A DNA stretch of 64,000 bases from Texcoconibacillus texcoconensis (GCF_014202575.1 NZ_JACHHB010000013.1:40319-104318); one strand, 5' to 3'. Numbered from the stretch's first letter, positions 42,170 through 51,394 are shown. The notes: a model not told the origin generated them from the sequence alone. Numbers and translations: made by a program.

Positions 42170-42487
42170 ATGTTTCCACGTAGTCCACATGGGCAACCAC
42201 GAGGATATATGATGCAACCGCGCGTTCATCCAACGCGATATGACCAACGTCACTTCTGCTGTGATTACGTTGTACCAGAGGTCCATCCAAGTCATACGAA
42301 AAATATTTATCACCACCGTTATAACCATGTTCACCAATTCCCTCATTCGGAATCTAGATATGACACCGTTTCGCACCAACACTTTGTTGGTGGACCAGGA
42401 CCAATGGCAGGGCCAGGCGGAGCACCAGGACCAGGACCAATGGCAGGGCCAGGCGGGGCACCAGGACGTCGTCGAGGTTGGTTCTAG
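42170..42487 (+). CDS. cotD: CotD-like spore coat protein
   Basis: A 105-residue His- and Tyr-rich protein (HFCCDYVVPEVHPSHTKN, then HHRYNHVHQFPHSESRYD), the composition of CotD, an inner-coat protein of Bacillus spores. The C-terminus has two exact copies of the 12-residue unit GPGPMAGPGGAP and then a basic RRRGW end. AAAGGAGG precedes the ATG at 42170. It lies upstream of ypsA as in B. subtilis. Expression is expected late, in the mother cell. Confidence 0.85.
   Translation: MFPRSPHGQPRGYMMQPRVHPTRYDQRHFCCDYVVPEVHPSHTKNIYHHRYNHVHQFPHSESRYDTVSHQHFVGGPGPMAGPGGAPGPGPMAGPGGAPGRRRGWF
42392..42463 (+). repeat. Two tandem 36-bp repeats in cotD
   Basis: Units 42392-42427 and 42428-42463 differ at one base (A versus G) and each encodes GPGPMAGPGGAP. 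In-frame repeats of this kind can change in number by slippage. Confidence 0.93.
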
Positions 42488-42500
42488 ATTAAAACGAGAA

Positions 42501-42543
42501 GGAGCTGTCCGGTATATCGCCGGTTCAGCTCCGAAAATTTTTG
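42501..42543 (+). terminator. Terminator of cotD
   Basis: GGAGCTG/CAGCTCC outer stem with CCGG/CCGG inner stem, followed by GAAAATTTTTG. Confidence 0.75.
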
Positions 42544-42558
42544 GGGAGTGAAAAAGTT

Positions 42559-43140
42559 TTGGGATATGTACTAGCTGTCACAGGTTATAAACCTCATGAA
42601 ATTGGTATACAATCAAATAATCATCCGCAACTTCCTTTTTTAAAACGCGCAGTAAAGAAAAAATTAGCTGCTGTTATAGATGACCTCGGTGTGGAATGGG
42701 TCGTTGTAAGCGGACAAATGGGCGTTGAATTATGGGCTGCAGAAGCACTACTTGATATGAAGAGTGATCTAAACGTGAAACTCGCCGTTCTTAAACCGTT
42801 TTATCATCAAGATGAACGCTGGCCGGATGAATGGAAAGTCTATTATGAATCTGTATGCCAACGTGCCGATTATACAGATACAATTTCCAAGCGTCCCTAT
42901 GATAGCCCCGCACAATTACGTATGAAAAATGAATTTATCATTGAAAAAACAGATGGATTACTCGTATTATATGATGAATGGACACCAGGGTCACCGTCTT
43001 ACTATATTGAAGCAGCTGAAAAAAAGGCAGAATATAAAATGTACGACATCATGTATTTAACGCCCGATGAAATACAGGATATGATTCATGAAGAGGCTGA
43101 ACACCATCACGAAGAAATTGACAACGAGGATGGTTTTTGA
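42559..43140 (+). CDS. ypsA: YpsA (SLOG-domain protein)
   Basis: A 193-residue protein of the YpsA family, with a Rossmann-like SLOG (DprA/LOG-related) fold: VLAVTGYKPHEIGI at the start, VVSGQMGVELWAAEA and KTDGLLVLYDEWTPGSP. In Firmicutes YpsA influences cell division and is encoded next to gpsB, as here. The TTG at 42559 gives MGYVLAVTGYK, which aligns with the family start, and lies 10 bases after GGGGAG. The last 20 residues are acidic and extend past the usual end. Confidence 0.9.
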   Translation: MGYVLAVTGYKPHEIGIQSNNHPQLPFLKRAVKKKLAAVIDDLGVEWVVVSGQMGVELWAAEALLDMKSDLNVKLAVLKPFYHQDERWPDEWKVYYESVCQRADYTDTISKRPYDSPAQLRMKNEFIIEKTDGLLVLYDEWTPGSPSYYIEAAEKKAEYKMYDIMYLTPDEIQDMIHEEAEHHHEEIDNEDGF

Positions 43141-43186
43141 AAGAATAAGTACAGTGGGATGGATTGAGATGGCGAGGTGAATACAT

Positions 43187-43510
43187 ATGGAACAGAAAAG
43201 TGTCTCACAATTAACGATTAAAGATATTTTGGAAAAAGATTTTAAAACGAGTTTTCGTGGATATGATCAAGATGAAGTCGATGAATTTCTCGATCAAGTG
43301 ATTAAAGATTATGAAGCGTTTGAAAAAAGAATTGAGTCTTTAGAGACAGAGGTAGAGCGATTCAAAAAAGAATCAAATAACAACCCGCCACTAGAACAAA
43401 AAAAAGCACAACAAACAACTGCGACTACGCCAACGGGGAATACAAATTACGATATTTTAAAAAGACTTAGCAACTTAGAGAAACATGTGTTCGGTGGTAA
43501 CAATCGCTAA
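43187..43510 (+). CDS. gpsB: Cell-division protein GpsB
   Basis: A 107-residue DivIVA-like protein. The N-terminal domain has the membrane-binding and coiled-coil pattern [21 protein letters not shown], with FRGYD-type residues conserved; a flexible linker and a C-terminal helix ([13 protein letters not shown]) follow. GpsB shuttles the wall synthase PBP1 between septum and side wall. It lies 46 bp after ypsA, the usual order in Bacillus. Confidence 0.95.
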   Translation: MEQKSVSQLTIKDILEKDFKTSFRGYDQDEVDEFLDQVIKDYEAFEKRIESLETEVERFKKESNNNPPLEQKKAQQTTATTPTGNTNYDILKRLSNLEKHVFGGNNR

Positions 43511-43525
43511 AAGGAGCTTCTAATC

Positions 43526-43924
43526 GTGATTGAATTGTATATAGATGGAGCTGCTAACGATTTACAAAAATGCGCGGCTGCAGGGGTGTACGTGAAAAAA
43601 GAGGACAAAACTTCGCTTGAAAAAAGCATTCAATTACCTGAAATGACAAATCATGAAGCGGAATTTGCAGCCCTTTCATTAGGGGTCAAATTATGTGCAG
43701 ACATTGCTAGTAACCAGTCGATCCTTTCTATTCGAACGGATTCGCAAATTGTTTGTGATGCAGTAGATAAGCGTTACGTCAAAAACGAACAGTTTCGTCC
43801 TTACTTGCAGGAAGCGTTAGCTGTTCTCGATGAATCGTTTGCGATGCATTTTATTAAGTGGATACCGTCCTCGAAAAATGGATATGCAGATGCATTAGCG
43901 AAAAAAGCTTTAAACGAAAGTTAG
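43526..43924 (+). CDS. RNase HI-like protein
   Basis: A 132-residue RNase H-fold protein. The acidic active-site residues appear as Asp in YIDGA, Glu in NHEAEFAAL, Asp in IRTDSQIV and Asp in YADALAKKA, so it may be active on RNA-DNA hybrids. B. subtilis has short RNase H-like genes (ypdQ, ypeP) in this region. GTG start at 43526 after AAAAGGAG, 15 bp behind gpsB, so probably one operon. Confidence 0.8.
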   Translation: MIELYIDGAANDLQKCAAAGVYVKKEDKTSLEKSIQLPEMTNHEAEFAALSLGVKLCADIASNQSILSIRTDSQIVCDAVDKRYVKNEQFRPYLQEALAVLDESFAMHFIKWIPSSKNGYADALAKKALNES

Positions 43925-44076
43925 ATAGAACTCCTATTTGTAAATATGGCACAAGATGAAATGCATGCGTTTTTTAACAAAAAGACAAAGTTAAGCTTTT
44001 AAAGGCAAATACATTTCGTAAGAAGAACCGTTAGATAAACGCTGTTATAAAAATGTTGAAAAAACTTGACCAACCC

Positions 44077-44108
44077 TTGAAATTCCAATTTAAGTGTGGT
44101 ACTATAAT
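44077..44108 (+). promoter_or_regulatory. rnpB promoter
   Basis: TTGAAA (44077-44082) and, after 17 bases, TACTAT (44100-44105); TATAAT at 44103-44108 overlaps. The start would fall about 15 bases before the RNA's first helix. Confidence 0.65.
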
Positions 44109-44125
44109 TATTGTCACTTTGAAAG

Positions 44126-44535
44126 ATATTTACATTTCGGTAACCGCTGCGCATTATGCGTAGAGGAAAGTCCATGCTCGCACAGCCTGAGATGGCTGTA
44201 GTGATCGAGCTCGGCCAATTCATAAGCCGGGGTAGTTCGCGATGCGGACTAACGGCAGGGAAATGACCTACGTCGAATTTTCGATATGGTCAGATTACCT
44301 TGAAAGTGCCACAGTGACGAAGTCTGTCGAGAAATCGACAGAGTGGAACGCGGTAAACCCCTCGAGCGAGAAACCCAAAAATAGGTAGGGGCACCTTCTC
44401 AAAGGAATGAAACGGAGAGAAGGACGGGATACTTCATAGTGTTCCGTAGACAGATGGTTACCACCGGAGTACGAGGGATAATCCGTCCTGCTAGCAGTAC
44501 GAAGGGACAGAACATGGCTTACGAAATGTAAATAT
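44126..44535 (+). ncRNA. rnpB: RNase P RNA, type B
   Basis: The catalytic RNA of RNase P, which trims the 5' ends of tRNA precursors. Hallmarks seen: GAGGAAAGTCCATGCTCGCAC near the 5' end, GAAAGTGCCACAGTGACGAAG, GTGGAACGCGGTAAACCCCTC GAGCGAGAAACCC, and a 3' segment with ACATGGCTTACG. ATATTTACATTTCG at the start pairs perfectly with CGAAATGTAAATAT at the end (helix P1). Length and layout are those of the Bacillus B type. Confidence 0.96.
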
Positions 44536-44547
44536 TAGGATGCGATA

Positions 44548-44582
44548 AGGTCTGACCTATTAAATTGTGTCAGACTTTTTTT
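44548..44582 (+). terminator. Terminator of rnpB
   Basis: GTCTGAC (44550-44556) pairs with GTCAGAC (44569-44575), followed by seven T. Confidence 0.85.
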
Positions 44583-44673
44583 ATGTCATACATAGATGAT
44601 TAAAATGTCAATTGTAGTAAATAATTGGAATAATGGATAAAAAACTCGTTGATGACAAAGAAGGGATGAGACC

Positions 44674-45813
44674 ATGAGAACGGTCACATTAATTGCAACA
44701 GCGACGATGGGATTAGAAGCACTTGTGGCAAATGAAGTCCGTCAATTAGGTTATGAAGATGTCGTTGTTGAAAATGGAAAAGTAACTTTCACTTCTGATT
44801 TGAGTGGGATTGCGCGAGCAAATTTATGGCTTAGAACAGCTGATCGCGTGAAATTAAAAGTTGGAGAATTTAAGGCGACGAGCTTTGACCAGCTATTTGA
44901 AGAAACCAAATCACTACCTTGGCCAGATATCATTCCTGCAGATGCTGAATTTCCGGTCATCGGTCGTTCGGTAAAATCACAACTGTTCAGTGTGCCGGAT
45001 TGCCAAGCGATCGTTAAGAAAGCGATCGTTGAGAAAATGAAACAATCTTATAACAAAACATGGTTTGAAGAAACCGGTTCATTTTATCGGGTCGAAGTTG
45101 CATTACATAAAGATGTCGCGACGCTAACGATAGATACAACGGGAGAAGGACTACATCGCCGCGGCTATCGTTATCTTCATAGTCAAGCGCCATTAAAAGA
45201 AACACTTGCTGCGGCGATGGTGAAGTTAACCAATTGGCACCCAGACCGCCCTTTTATTGATCCGTTTTGCGGTTCAGGAACGTTGCCGATAGAAGCAGCA
45301 TTAATCGGTCAAAACATTGCTCCTGGGTTTAATCGCTCTTTCATATCGGAAGCCTGGGATATGATTCCGAAAGACATGTGGCGTTACGCTCGTCAAGAAG
45401 TTGAAGACCACGCTAATTATGATCAACCATTACAAATTAGTGGGTTTGATGTCGACCATAGAATGATTGAGTTAGCAAAACACAATTCTCAAGAAGCTGG
45501 CTTCGCTGATTTAATTTCGTTTAAACAAATGCATGTAAAAGATGTCACAGCGAAAGATTCTTACGGAGTCATTGTCGGTAATCCACCATATGGAGAACGG
45601 TTAAGTGACAAAGATGAAGTTGAACAGATGTATCAAGATATGGGAGAAGCTTTCCGTTTATTAGAAACGTGGTCGGTCTATATATTAACTTCTCATGAAG
45701 AGTTTGAAGACCTTTATGGAAAGAAAGCGACGAAAAAAAGAAAGCTTTATAACGGAAATATAAAAACGGATTACTATCAATATTGGGGCCCTAGACCACC
45801 GAAAAATCAGTGA
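44674..45813 (+). CDS. ypsC: rRNA methyltransferase YpsC (RlmL/RlmK-like)
   Basis: A 379-residue methyltransferase with an N-terminal THUMP domain (about 45-160) and a C-terminal class I fold. DPFCGSGTLPIEAA binds AdoMet and NPPYGERL is the N-methylation catalytic motif. The family (UPF0020) methylates 23S rRNA guanine or adenine. It follows rnpB as in B. subtilis. The tail DYYQYWGPRPPKNQ is repeated in a diverged form 1.9 kb downstream, suggesting a recombination at its 3' end. Confidence 0.9.
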   Translation: MRTVTLIATATMGLEALVANEVRQLGYEDVVVENGKVTFTSDLSGIARANLWLRTADRVKLKVGEFKATSFDQLFEETKSLPWPDIIPADAEFPVIGRSVKSQLFSVPDCQAIVKKAIVEKMKQSYNKTWFEETGSFYRVEVALHKDVATLTIDTTGEGLHRRGYRYLHSQAPLKETLAAAMVKLTNWHPDRPFIDPFCGSGTLPIEAALIGQNIAPGFNRSFISEAWDMIPKDMWRYARQEVEDHANYDQPLQISGFDVDHRMIELAKHNSQEAGFADLISFKQMHVKDVTAKDSYGVIVGNPPYGERLSDKDEVEQMYQDMGEAFRLLETWSVYILTSHEEFEDLYGKKATKKRKLYNGNIKTDYYQYWGPRPPKNQ

Positions 45814-45868
45814 TATGACGGGTTTTATAGAAGTTTTAGTCATAAGTACGAAATAATTGGCTATTTTG

Positions 45869-45912
45869 AGCCACCTCTTTTTCAGAAATTTTGAGAGAGA
45901 GGTGGCTTTTTG
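45869..45912 (+). terminator. Terminator after ypsC
   Basis: 10-bp stem AGCCACCTCT with AGAGGTGGCT, then TTTTTG. Confidence 0.85.
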
Positions 45913-45998
45913 TATGTTAACGAATTTTTTTACTTTTTATTAATTATAATCTGGTGTTATAATTCATTTGAGGGAGAATCTGGAGGGTGTGTTTTTTC

Positions 45999-47654
45999 AT
46001 GGATATTTCAATGATGGAATCTATTCCTGTACCGATGTTTTTGTATAAAGAAAAAATTGTTTCAGCTAATTCTGCATTTCTAAAATTAACAGGTTATGAT
46101 ATAGAAGAAGTTAGGGATAAAGAAGTATGGGAATTTTTTGATGAACAATCCCATGATGAAATAAAATATGCTGTTCAACAAAGGTTACTGAATAACTTTC
46201 CACAAAAAGAATATCAACTAAAGCTTTTTACTAAAAAAAATAACCGACATTGGGTTCATGTTGTTACAACAACAGCATATTTTCATAATGAATACATAGG
46301 CTTAGCAACTCTTTTTGATATCACAGAGAAAAAGGAATTAGAAGAAGAACTGTTCTTAAAAAATGAGCTTTGGACAGATATTTTCAACCGCCATAGTGCA
46401 GTGATGTTACTTATAGATTCTGAATCAGGTGAAATTGTAGATGCAAACCCTGGCGCAGAAAAATTTTACAAATATACAGCACACCAATTAAAAAAAATGA
46501 ATATTAATCAAATTAACACAATGTCGAAAAAACAGATTTATGCAAAAATGAATAAAGCGAAGAAAAGAAATGAAAATGAATTTTTCTTTGAGCACAAATT
46601 AGCTAATGGTGAACGCCGTCATGTTCAGGTATTTTCTTCAGAAGTTCAAGCAATGGGGAAAAACCTTCTTTTCTCTATTATTCATGATGCTACTGACAGA
46701 GTCGTGTACGAACAAAAGTTGTTGGACTTAAATACGGAGCTTGAAGAGAGTAAACAAAGATATAAATCTCTCTTTTCTTATAACCCCAACATATCATTTG
46801 CTTTAGATGTAAATGGATATTTTACACAAATCAATGATGTATTAGAAACAATCTTAGGGTATTATGATGATGAACTGATTAATAAAAGGTTTGATAGTGT
46901 TTTGAAAGGCAGTAGTAAAAAAGATGCTAATTATGCTTTTCAACAAGTATTAGACGGAGAAGCGGTAAACTTCATTACAGACGTTATTCGTAAAAATGGG
47001 TCAATAGTCAATCTTAATGTTACTGGCGTACCAATAAAAACGGGAAATAACGTTGTTGGTGTTATGGGCATTGCTGAGGACATAACAGAAAGAAAAAGAC
47101 TTGAAAAGGAATTGAAATTAAAAAATGAAACTTTAAAAAAGTTTTCCTCTATGGATGGATTAACAGGTGTTTCTAACCGACGTTATTTTGATGAAAGACT
47201 TGAAAAGGAATGGAATCGTTCCCTTCGCTATCAACAAAACTTGTCTTTAATTATGTTTGATCTGGATCAATTTAAACCCTATAACGATACGTATGGGCAT
47301 CATAAAGGAGACCAATGTTTAAAAGCAGTTTCGAAGGCTGTACAAAACACTTTAAGACGCTCCACTGACTGTTTAGCTAGGTATGGTGGGGAAGAATTTG
47401 CTGTCATTTTACCTGAAACGGATCACCAAAGTGCCCTTCATACTGCTGAAATGATTCGATCTACGATAGAGGCGTTACATATTCCACATGAGAATTCTAA
47501 AGTGAAACCAATTGTAACAGTAAGTGTTGGCTTTGTAACGCTTGTCCCATCAGAAAATTTGGATATAAAAGATCTAATCGAAAAAGCTGATTCAGCTTTA
47601 TATAAAGCGAAGAACTCTGGAAGAAATAAAGTGGTAGAGTATATGCGTGTATAA
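45999..47654 (+). CDS. PAS-PAS-PAS-GGDEF diguanylate cyclase
   Basis: A 551-residue soluble protein with three PAS domains (about 1-120, 125-245 and 255-385) and a GGDEF domain. The catalytic signature is GGEEF (RYGGEEFAVIL), and RSTD five residues before it is the RxxD inhibitory site that binds c-di-GMP. It should make c-di-GMP in response to a signal sensed by the PAS domains; the ligand is unknown. The ATG at 45999 follows GGAGGG by about 11 bases. It sits between ypsC and a leftover ypsC tail, is richer in A and T than its neighbours, and is probably acquired. Confidence 0.9.
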   Translation: MDISMMESIPVPMFLYKEKIVSANSAFLKLTGYDIEEVRDKEVWEFFDEQSHDEIKYAVQQRLLNNFPQKEYQLKLFTKKNNRHWVHVVTTTAYFHNEYIGLATLFDITEKKELEEELFLKNELWTDIFNRHSAVMLLIDSESGEIVDANPGAEKFYKYTAHQLKKMNINQINTMSKKQIYAKMNKAKKRNENEFFFEHKLANGERRHVQVFSSEVQAMGKNLLFSIIHDATDRVVYEQKLLDLNTELEESKQRYKSLFSYNPNISFALDVNGYFTQINDVLETILGYYDDELINKRFDSVLKGSSKKDANYAFQQVLDGEAVNFITDVIRKNGSIVNLNVTGVPIKTGNNVVGVMGIAEDITERKRLEKELKLKNETLKKFSSMDGLTGVSNRRYFDERLEKEWNRSLRYQQNLSLIMFDLDQFKPYNDTYGHHKGDQCLKAVSKAVQNTLRRSTDCLARYGGEEFAVILPETDHQSALHTAEMIRSTIEALHIPHENSKVKPIVTVSVGFVTLVPSENLDIKDLIEKADSALYKAKNSGRNKVVEYMRV

Positions 47655-47655
47655 G

Positions 47656-47709
47656 ATCAATGACTATCAATATAGAGGTCCAAGACGACCGAAAAAGAAC
47701 GAATCCTAA
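47656..47709 (+). pseudogene. Leftover 3' end of ypsC
   Basis: Eighteen codons ending DYQYRGPRRPKKNES and stop, clearly related to the true ypsC tail DYYQYWGPRPPKNQ. It starts directly behind the GGDEF gene and is followed by a terminator, as an original ypsC end would be. Confidence 0.65.
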
Positions 47710-47715
47710 CGACCT

Positions 47716-47753
47716 AAACTGTTTCGAGCAATGTCGCTTGAGGCAGTTTTTTT
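47716..47753 (+). terminator. Terminator, probably the original ypsC one
   Basis: AAACTGTTTCGAGC pairs with GCTTGAGGCAGTTT (with G-U pairs), followed by seven T. Confidence 0.8.
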
Positions 47754-47769
47754 GTCATGACAAGGCAAA

Positions 47770-47801
47770 CAGGTGTAAGTGACGATCCACTGTTACACCT
47801 G
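47770..47801 (-). terminator. Hairpin after the Mur-ligase-like gene
   Basis: 8-bp stem AGGTGTAA/TTACACCT, short T run on the minus strand. Confidence 0.5.
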
Positions 47802-47818
47802 TATTAGTCTCCTTCTTT

Positions 47819-48997
47819 TTATTTTTTTGAAGCCTTCTTTTTCTTTGCCCTTTTCCTTTTCTTTGACGGTGTTGAATGACGATTTGAGTTATTTGAAAAC
47901 TTCGTACTGTAGTGAGCGATAAATTCAGACGTCTCTTTCATACTCATTCTGTGTGAACCCTTTACTAAAAAGGCACTATTAGAACTAAAGTGCTGTTTTA
48001 ATTTTTTATGCAACGCTGTTCGGTTTGTAAATGGAAAAATCTTTTCTTGTGGGAATCCATTTTTACGTGCAGTTTCTGCGATTGTTTTCGCCTTATGGCC
48101 GTAAGTGTAAATCATATCGATTTGATTATCTGCTAAATATTCACCAATCTGCTCATGTGCGATCGGGGAATAGCTTCCTAACTCTAACATACTGCCTAAA
48201 ACAACAACCTTCTTCTTGTTTTTTCCTACATTTTTTAGTACTTCAACAGCTGATTTTACAGATTGAGGATTTGCATTGAAGGTATCATCAATTAGAAGCG
48301 ATTGGTGCCGGAGGTTAATCACATTTAATCGTCTCGAGGGCATATTGCACTTCTTTAAGCCTTCTCTTATTTCGTTTACTGAGAAATGAAGGTTATCAGC
48401 AATGGCAATCGCAAACAACGCATTTAGTACATTATGATGTCCGAATGTCGGTATGAAAAAAGTTTCCAGATTGTTTTTAATCTTTACTTGAAACGTCATC
48501 CCTTCACCTGTATATTTCACATTTTCGGCTTGGTAATTTGCTTTATTTTTTATCCCAACGGTAATTAGCTTTCCTTTAAGTTTTTCAGTATGCAATAATT
48601 TTGAATTTTTATCATCTTTATTGATCACAAGCTTACCCTTTGGGTGTAAGTGTCTAATTAAAACAGACTTTTTTCTAGCGGTGGATTCAATACTATTTCC
48701 AAGTTTTCCGAAGTGAGCAGAACCAATATTTGTAATTGCACCTATATTAGGTTGAATATGCATGAAATGATTTTTTCCAGCATCTCTACCCAAGCCCATT
48801 TCTAAAACAATAGCTTGATGAGATGGTTTAATGCTGTTAACCATTCGTTTTGTGTGTTGAGGTAAATTTTGGTTCCTTTTCGTTTTAAGAACGTTCCAGC
48901 GCATCTTTAAAATAGAATAAATAAACGCTGTTGTTGTTGATTTTCCTGCACTACCTGTAACAGCAATGGTAGGAATTTTAGGAATTAACGGTTTCAC
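47819..48997 (-). CDS. Mur-ligase-like protein (MurF-related, shortened)
   Basis: A 392-residue ATP-dependent amide ligase of the Mur family. It starts straight at the central ATPase domain (AVTGSAGKSTTTAFIYSIL) and keeps the EMGLGRDAGKN and GSAHFGKLGNS segments and the C-terminal ligase domain with DDTFNANPQS. The N-terminal UDP-binding domain of true MurF is absent, and a Lys/Arg-rich tail of about 25 residues is added. It therefore probably does not make the essential wall precursor but joins an amino acid or peptide to another acceptor. An AAGGAGTG site precedes the ATG at 48997. Confidence 0.75.
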   Translation of the reverse strand: MKPLIPKIPTIAVTGSAGKSTTTAFIYSILKMRWNVLKTKRNQNLPQHTKRMVNSIKPSHQAIVLEMGLGRDAGKNHFMHIQPNIGAITNIGSAHFGKLGNSIESTARKKSVLIRHLHPKGKLVINKDDKNSKLLHTEKLKGKLITVGIKNKANYQAENVKYTGEGMTFQVKIKNNLETFFIPTFGHHNVLNALFAIAIADNLHFSVNEIREGLKKCNMPSRRLNVINLRHQSLLIDDTFNANPQSVKSAVEVLKNVGKNKKKVVVLGSMLELGSYSPIAHEQIGEYLADNQIDMIYTYGHKAKTIAETARKNGFPQEKIFPFTNRTALHKKLKQHFSSNSAFLVKGSHRMSMKETSEFIAHYSTKFSNNSNRHSTPSKKRKRAKKKKASKK

Positions 48998-49380
48998 ATT
49001 GACACTCCTTTCTTATTAGGGGGATAATGTTAGTTTATTACCTGAAAAGATGGCTTGTGTTAGGTGGTAGGTTTAATTTTTGACATCTGTACATGAATCA
49101 ATTGTTCCGCCTATTCATAAGGCTATATTGTACATTGATGTTTCTTTATCGAAAGTTCCTGTCTTTTCCACTTCAGAAGACTTTTTTGCTTGTATTTTTT
49201 AGCTCATTTTTTCAAATAGTAACGATAACAACCAAGTTTTTGACAAAAGAGTACTTAAATAATTGAAAAGTGGACAAGATGAACAAGAGGCAACGAGAGA
49301 TGGGTTTAAAGGGAATAGAGAAAAAGTTAATAAATTGTTGATAAATGAAATATTTCACCATTTTAAAGGAGGATATCTTC
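48998..49380. other. Gene-free region
   Basis: Between the divergent Mur-ligase-like and DUF2564 genes. Apart from an isolated TTGACA at 49080-49085 without a matching -10 box, I see no promoter, repeat or reading frame that stands out. Confidence 0.5.
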
Positions 49381-49623
49381 ATGTCAGAACCTTTTAACGA
49401 TATCGAACAAGTAGAAATGGCTGTTAAAGCTGCAGAAAGAATGGTCGGTCAAGCGACAATGAGTATGGATGAAGAACAATTACAAAACGCTGATCAGGCA
49501 TTAACTGATGCTAAAGAGATGTTAGAGTTTGCAAAGCAGCATGAAATTGAAGGTGAAGTACGTGCATATTCAGAAGATATGATCAATCGGCTTGATCACC
49601 AATTGCACGAAGCAAAACAATGA
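49381..49623 (+). CDS. DUF2564 family protein
   Basis: An 80-residue acidic, helical protein (MSEPFNDIEQVEMAVKAAER, rich in Gln, Glu and Met). The pattern matches the DUF2564 family of Bacillus as I remember it; function unknown. The ATG at 49381 follows AAAGGAGG, and the longer frame from 49345 has no binding site. A strong terminator follows, so it is a single-gene unit. Confidence 0.7.
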   Translation: MSEPFNDIEQVEMAVKAAERMVGQATMSMDEEQLQNADQALTDAKEMLEFAKQHEIEGEVRAYSEDMINRLDHQLHEAKQ

Positions 49624-49637
49624 TGACATAAAAAAAT

Positions 49638-49677
49638 AAAAGGCAACGCCTACCTTCGCGTTGCCTTTTATTTTTTT
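49638..49677 (+). terminator. Rho-independent terminator
   Basis: 11-bp stem AAAGGCAACGC with GCGTTGCCTTT, then TTATTTTTTT. Confidence 0.9.
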
Positions 49678-49852
49678 ATGTGCGTGAAGTTGGTCACAGT
49701 ATGAACATACAAAAAATCGTACAATGAAATGGACATATCAAAAAAGAACAAATTCATGCTTTAAAATAAATACTACGATTAAAATCTTCCCGAATTATCT
49801 GTTCATGTGTAAAAAAACGAGCTATAATAGAAGTGCTAGGAGGATGTTCACT

Positions 49853-50872
49853 ATGGCCAATCGATTACGTGATGCATTATCACGCCCGTTAAAAGATCTA
49901 CGATTATCTGTTACTGACCGATGTAACTTTCGGTGTAGATATTGTATGCCTCCGGAAATGTTTGACGAAGGCTTTGAGTTTCTACCGAAACAACAAGTCT
50001 TAACGTTCGAAGAAATGGAAAGAATTGTTCGATTGTTTGTCCAAGCTTCCGGTATTGAAAAAGTGCGCATTACAGGTGGAGAACCACTTATGCGCAGTCA
50101 ATTGTCCCATTTGATCCAACTCATCTCAAAGGTAGATGGGATTCGAGATATTGCGATGACAACGAACGGATCATTGCTAACAAAGCACGCTCAAAACTTG
50201 AAAGAAGCTGGACTTGACCGTGTCACAGTAAGCCTTGATTGCTTAGACGATGAACACTTTCGTTACATTAACGGTCGAAATATAAGCGTTCAACACGTTC
50301 TCGACGGGATTAACGCTGCGGAAGAAGCGGGTTTGGAAGTGAAAGTTAACATGGTCGTTAAGCGCGGCATGAATGATGAAGATATTCTTCCGATGGCTCG
50401 CTATTTTAAAGGAACAAATATCATTTTACGATTTATCGAATATATGGATGTAGGTAACGCCAATGGCTGGAAACTTGATCACGTTGTTGGTAAACGTGAG
50501 CTATATGATATCATTAATAAAGAAATGCCTATCGAACCTGTTGACCCAAATTATCGTGGGGAAGTAGCAGATCGTTTTCGTTATAAAGATGGTAGCGGAG
50601 AAATTGGTATTATTTCCTCAGTAACCGATTCATTCTGCCAAGATTGTAGTCGAGCTCGGGTTTCTCCAGAAGGAAAATTAATTACTTGCTTATTTGCAAG
50701 TGAAGGCCATGATTTACGCGATGTGCTTCGCTCTGGAGCGTCAGATGAGGAAGTGATTGAACACATAGCCTCAATCTGGGAAAAGCGTGATGATCGTTAT
50801 TCAGAAGAACGCTTCCAACAAACAGACCAAGATAAAATAAAAAAGATCGAAATGTCCCATATCGGAGGATAA
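49853..50872 (+). CDS. moaA: GTP 3',8-cyclase MoaA
   Basis: A 339-residue radical-SAM enzyme for the first step of molybdenum cofactor synthesis (GTP to cyclic pyranopterin precursor with MoaC). The N-terminal cluster motif is CNFRCRYC, and the C-terminal cluster is [18 protein letters not shown]. The C-terminus ends in HIGG, with the two glycines needed for activity. The start is ATG at 49853, 9 bases after AGGAGG; the ATG at 49844 abuts the binding site. A -10-like TATAAT lies at 49823. No other moa gene is in the window. Confidence 0.95.
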   Translation: MANRLRDALSRPLKDLRLSVTDRCNFRCRYCMPPEMFDEGFEFLPKQQVLTFEEMERIVRLFVQASGIEKVRITGGEPLMRSQLSHLIQLISKVDGIRDIAMTTNGSLLTKHAQNLKEAGLDRVTVSLDCLDDEHFRYINGRNISVQHVLDGINAAEEAGLEVKVNMVVKRGMNDEDILPMARYFKGTNIILRFIEYMDVGNANGWKLDHVVGKRELYDIINKEMPIEPVDPNYRGEVADRFRYKDGSGEIGIISSVTDSFCQDCSRARVSPEGKLITCLFASEGHDLRDVLRSGASDEEVIEHIASIWEKRDDRYSEERFQQTDQDKIKKIEMSHIGG

Positions 50873-50874
50873 AA

Positions 50875-50920
50875 AAGCTGACGTACGGAAAAATGAACCT
50901 TTCCGCTGCGTCAGCTTCGT
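50875..50920. terminator. Terminator between moaA and the YneR-like gene
   Basis: AAGCTGACG with CGTCAGCTT, plus an inner CGGAAA/TTTCCG stem. Confidence 0.75.
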
Positions 50921-50941
50921 TTATGAAGAAGAAATTTTCTG

Positions 50942-51244
50942 TTATTGTGGGTTACTTAAATCATCAATATATGGATTTTCAAATACCATCATTTCGTAAT
51001 CTGGGTCATAATCGATCGTCATTCCATCAAAATACCACGCATCGTCTTGGGTAACAAAGAAATAAATCCCTTCAATGTCCTCGATATGTGCACCGTCTTG
51101 TAGTTCTTCTTTCATGACACCTACGGAAAAACCCCCAGAGCCACACCCACCAACGCGGACATATAAGCGTATCTTGTCACCGGCCTCTAAGTTCATTTCT
51201 TGTTTATAAAATCCTACTGCACGTTCAGAAATTGTTAAGTCCAT
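50942..51244 (-). CDS. yneR: YneR/HesB-like protein
   Basis: A 100-residue HesB/IscA-type fold with GGCGSGGFSVGVM. Only one Cys is present, while iron-sulfur carriers of the A type have three, so it is unlikely to carry a cluster in that way. It matches B. subtilis YneR, uncharacterised, which lies near parE-parC there too. GGAGG precedes the ATG. Very acidic. Confidence 0.82.
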   Translation of the reverse strand: MDLTISERAVGFYKQEMNLEAGDKIRLYVRVGGCGSGGFSVGVMKEELQDGAHIEDIEGIYFFVTQDDAWYFDGMTIDYDPDYEMMVFENPYIDDLSNPQ

Positions 51245-51394
51245 ATATATGCCTCCCTTACTCCTTCGATATCATAACGTACATTTTTGATTTACGCCAA
51301 CAGAAGTTCTTACTTAGCGATCTCTCTTTCGATTTTTGGCGAAACAGTTTATGATAGATGTACTGCTAAAGTTATACATATAAGGAGGATCACA

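Noticed and set aside
42240..42551. 103-codon frame overlapping cotD in another phase
   Set aside because: Reads the glycine-rich repeat out of frame (QGQAEHQ); cotD has the ribosome binding site and family composition.
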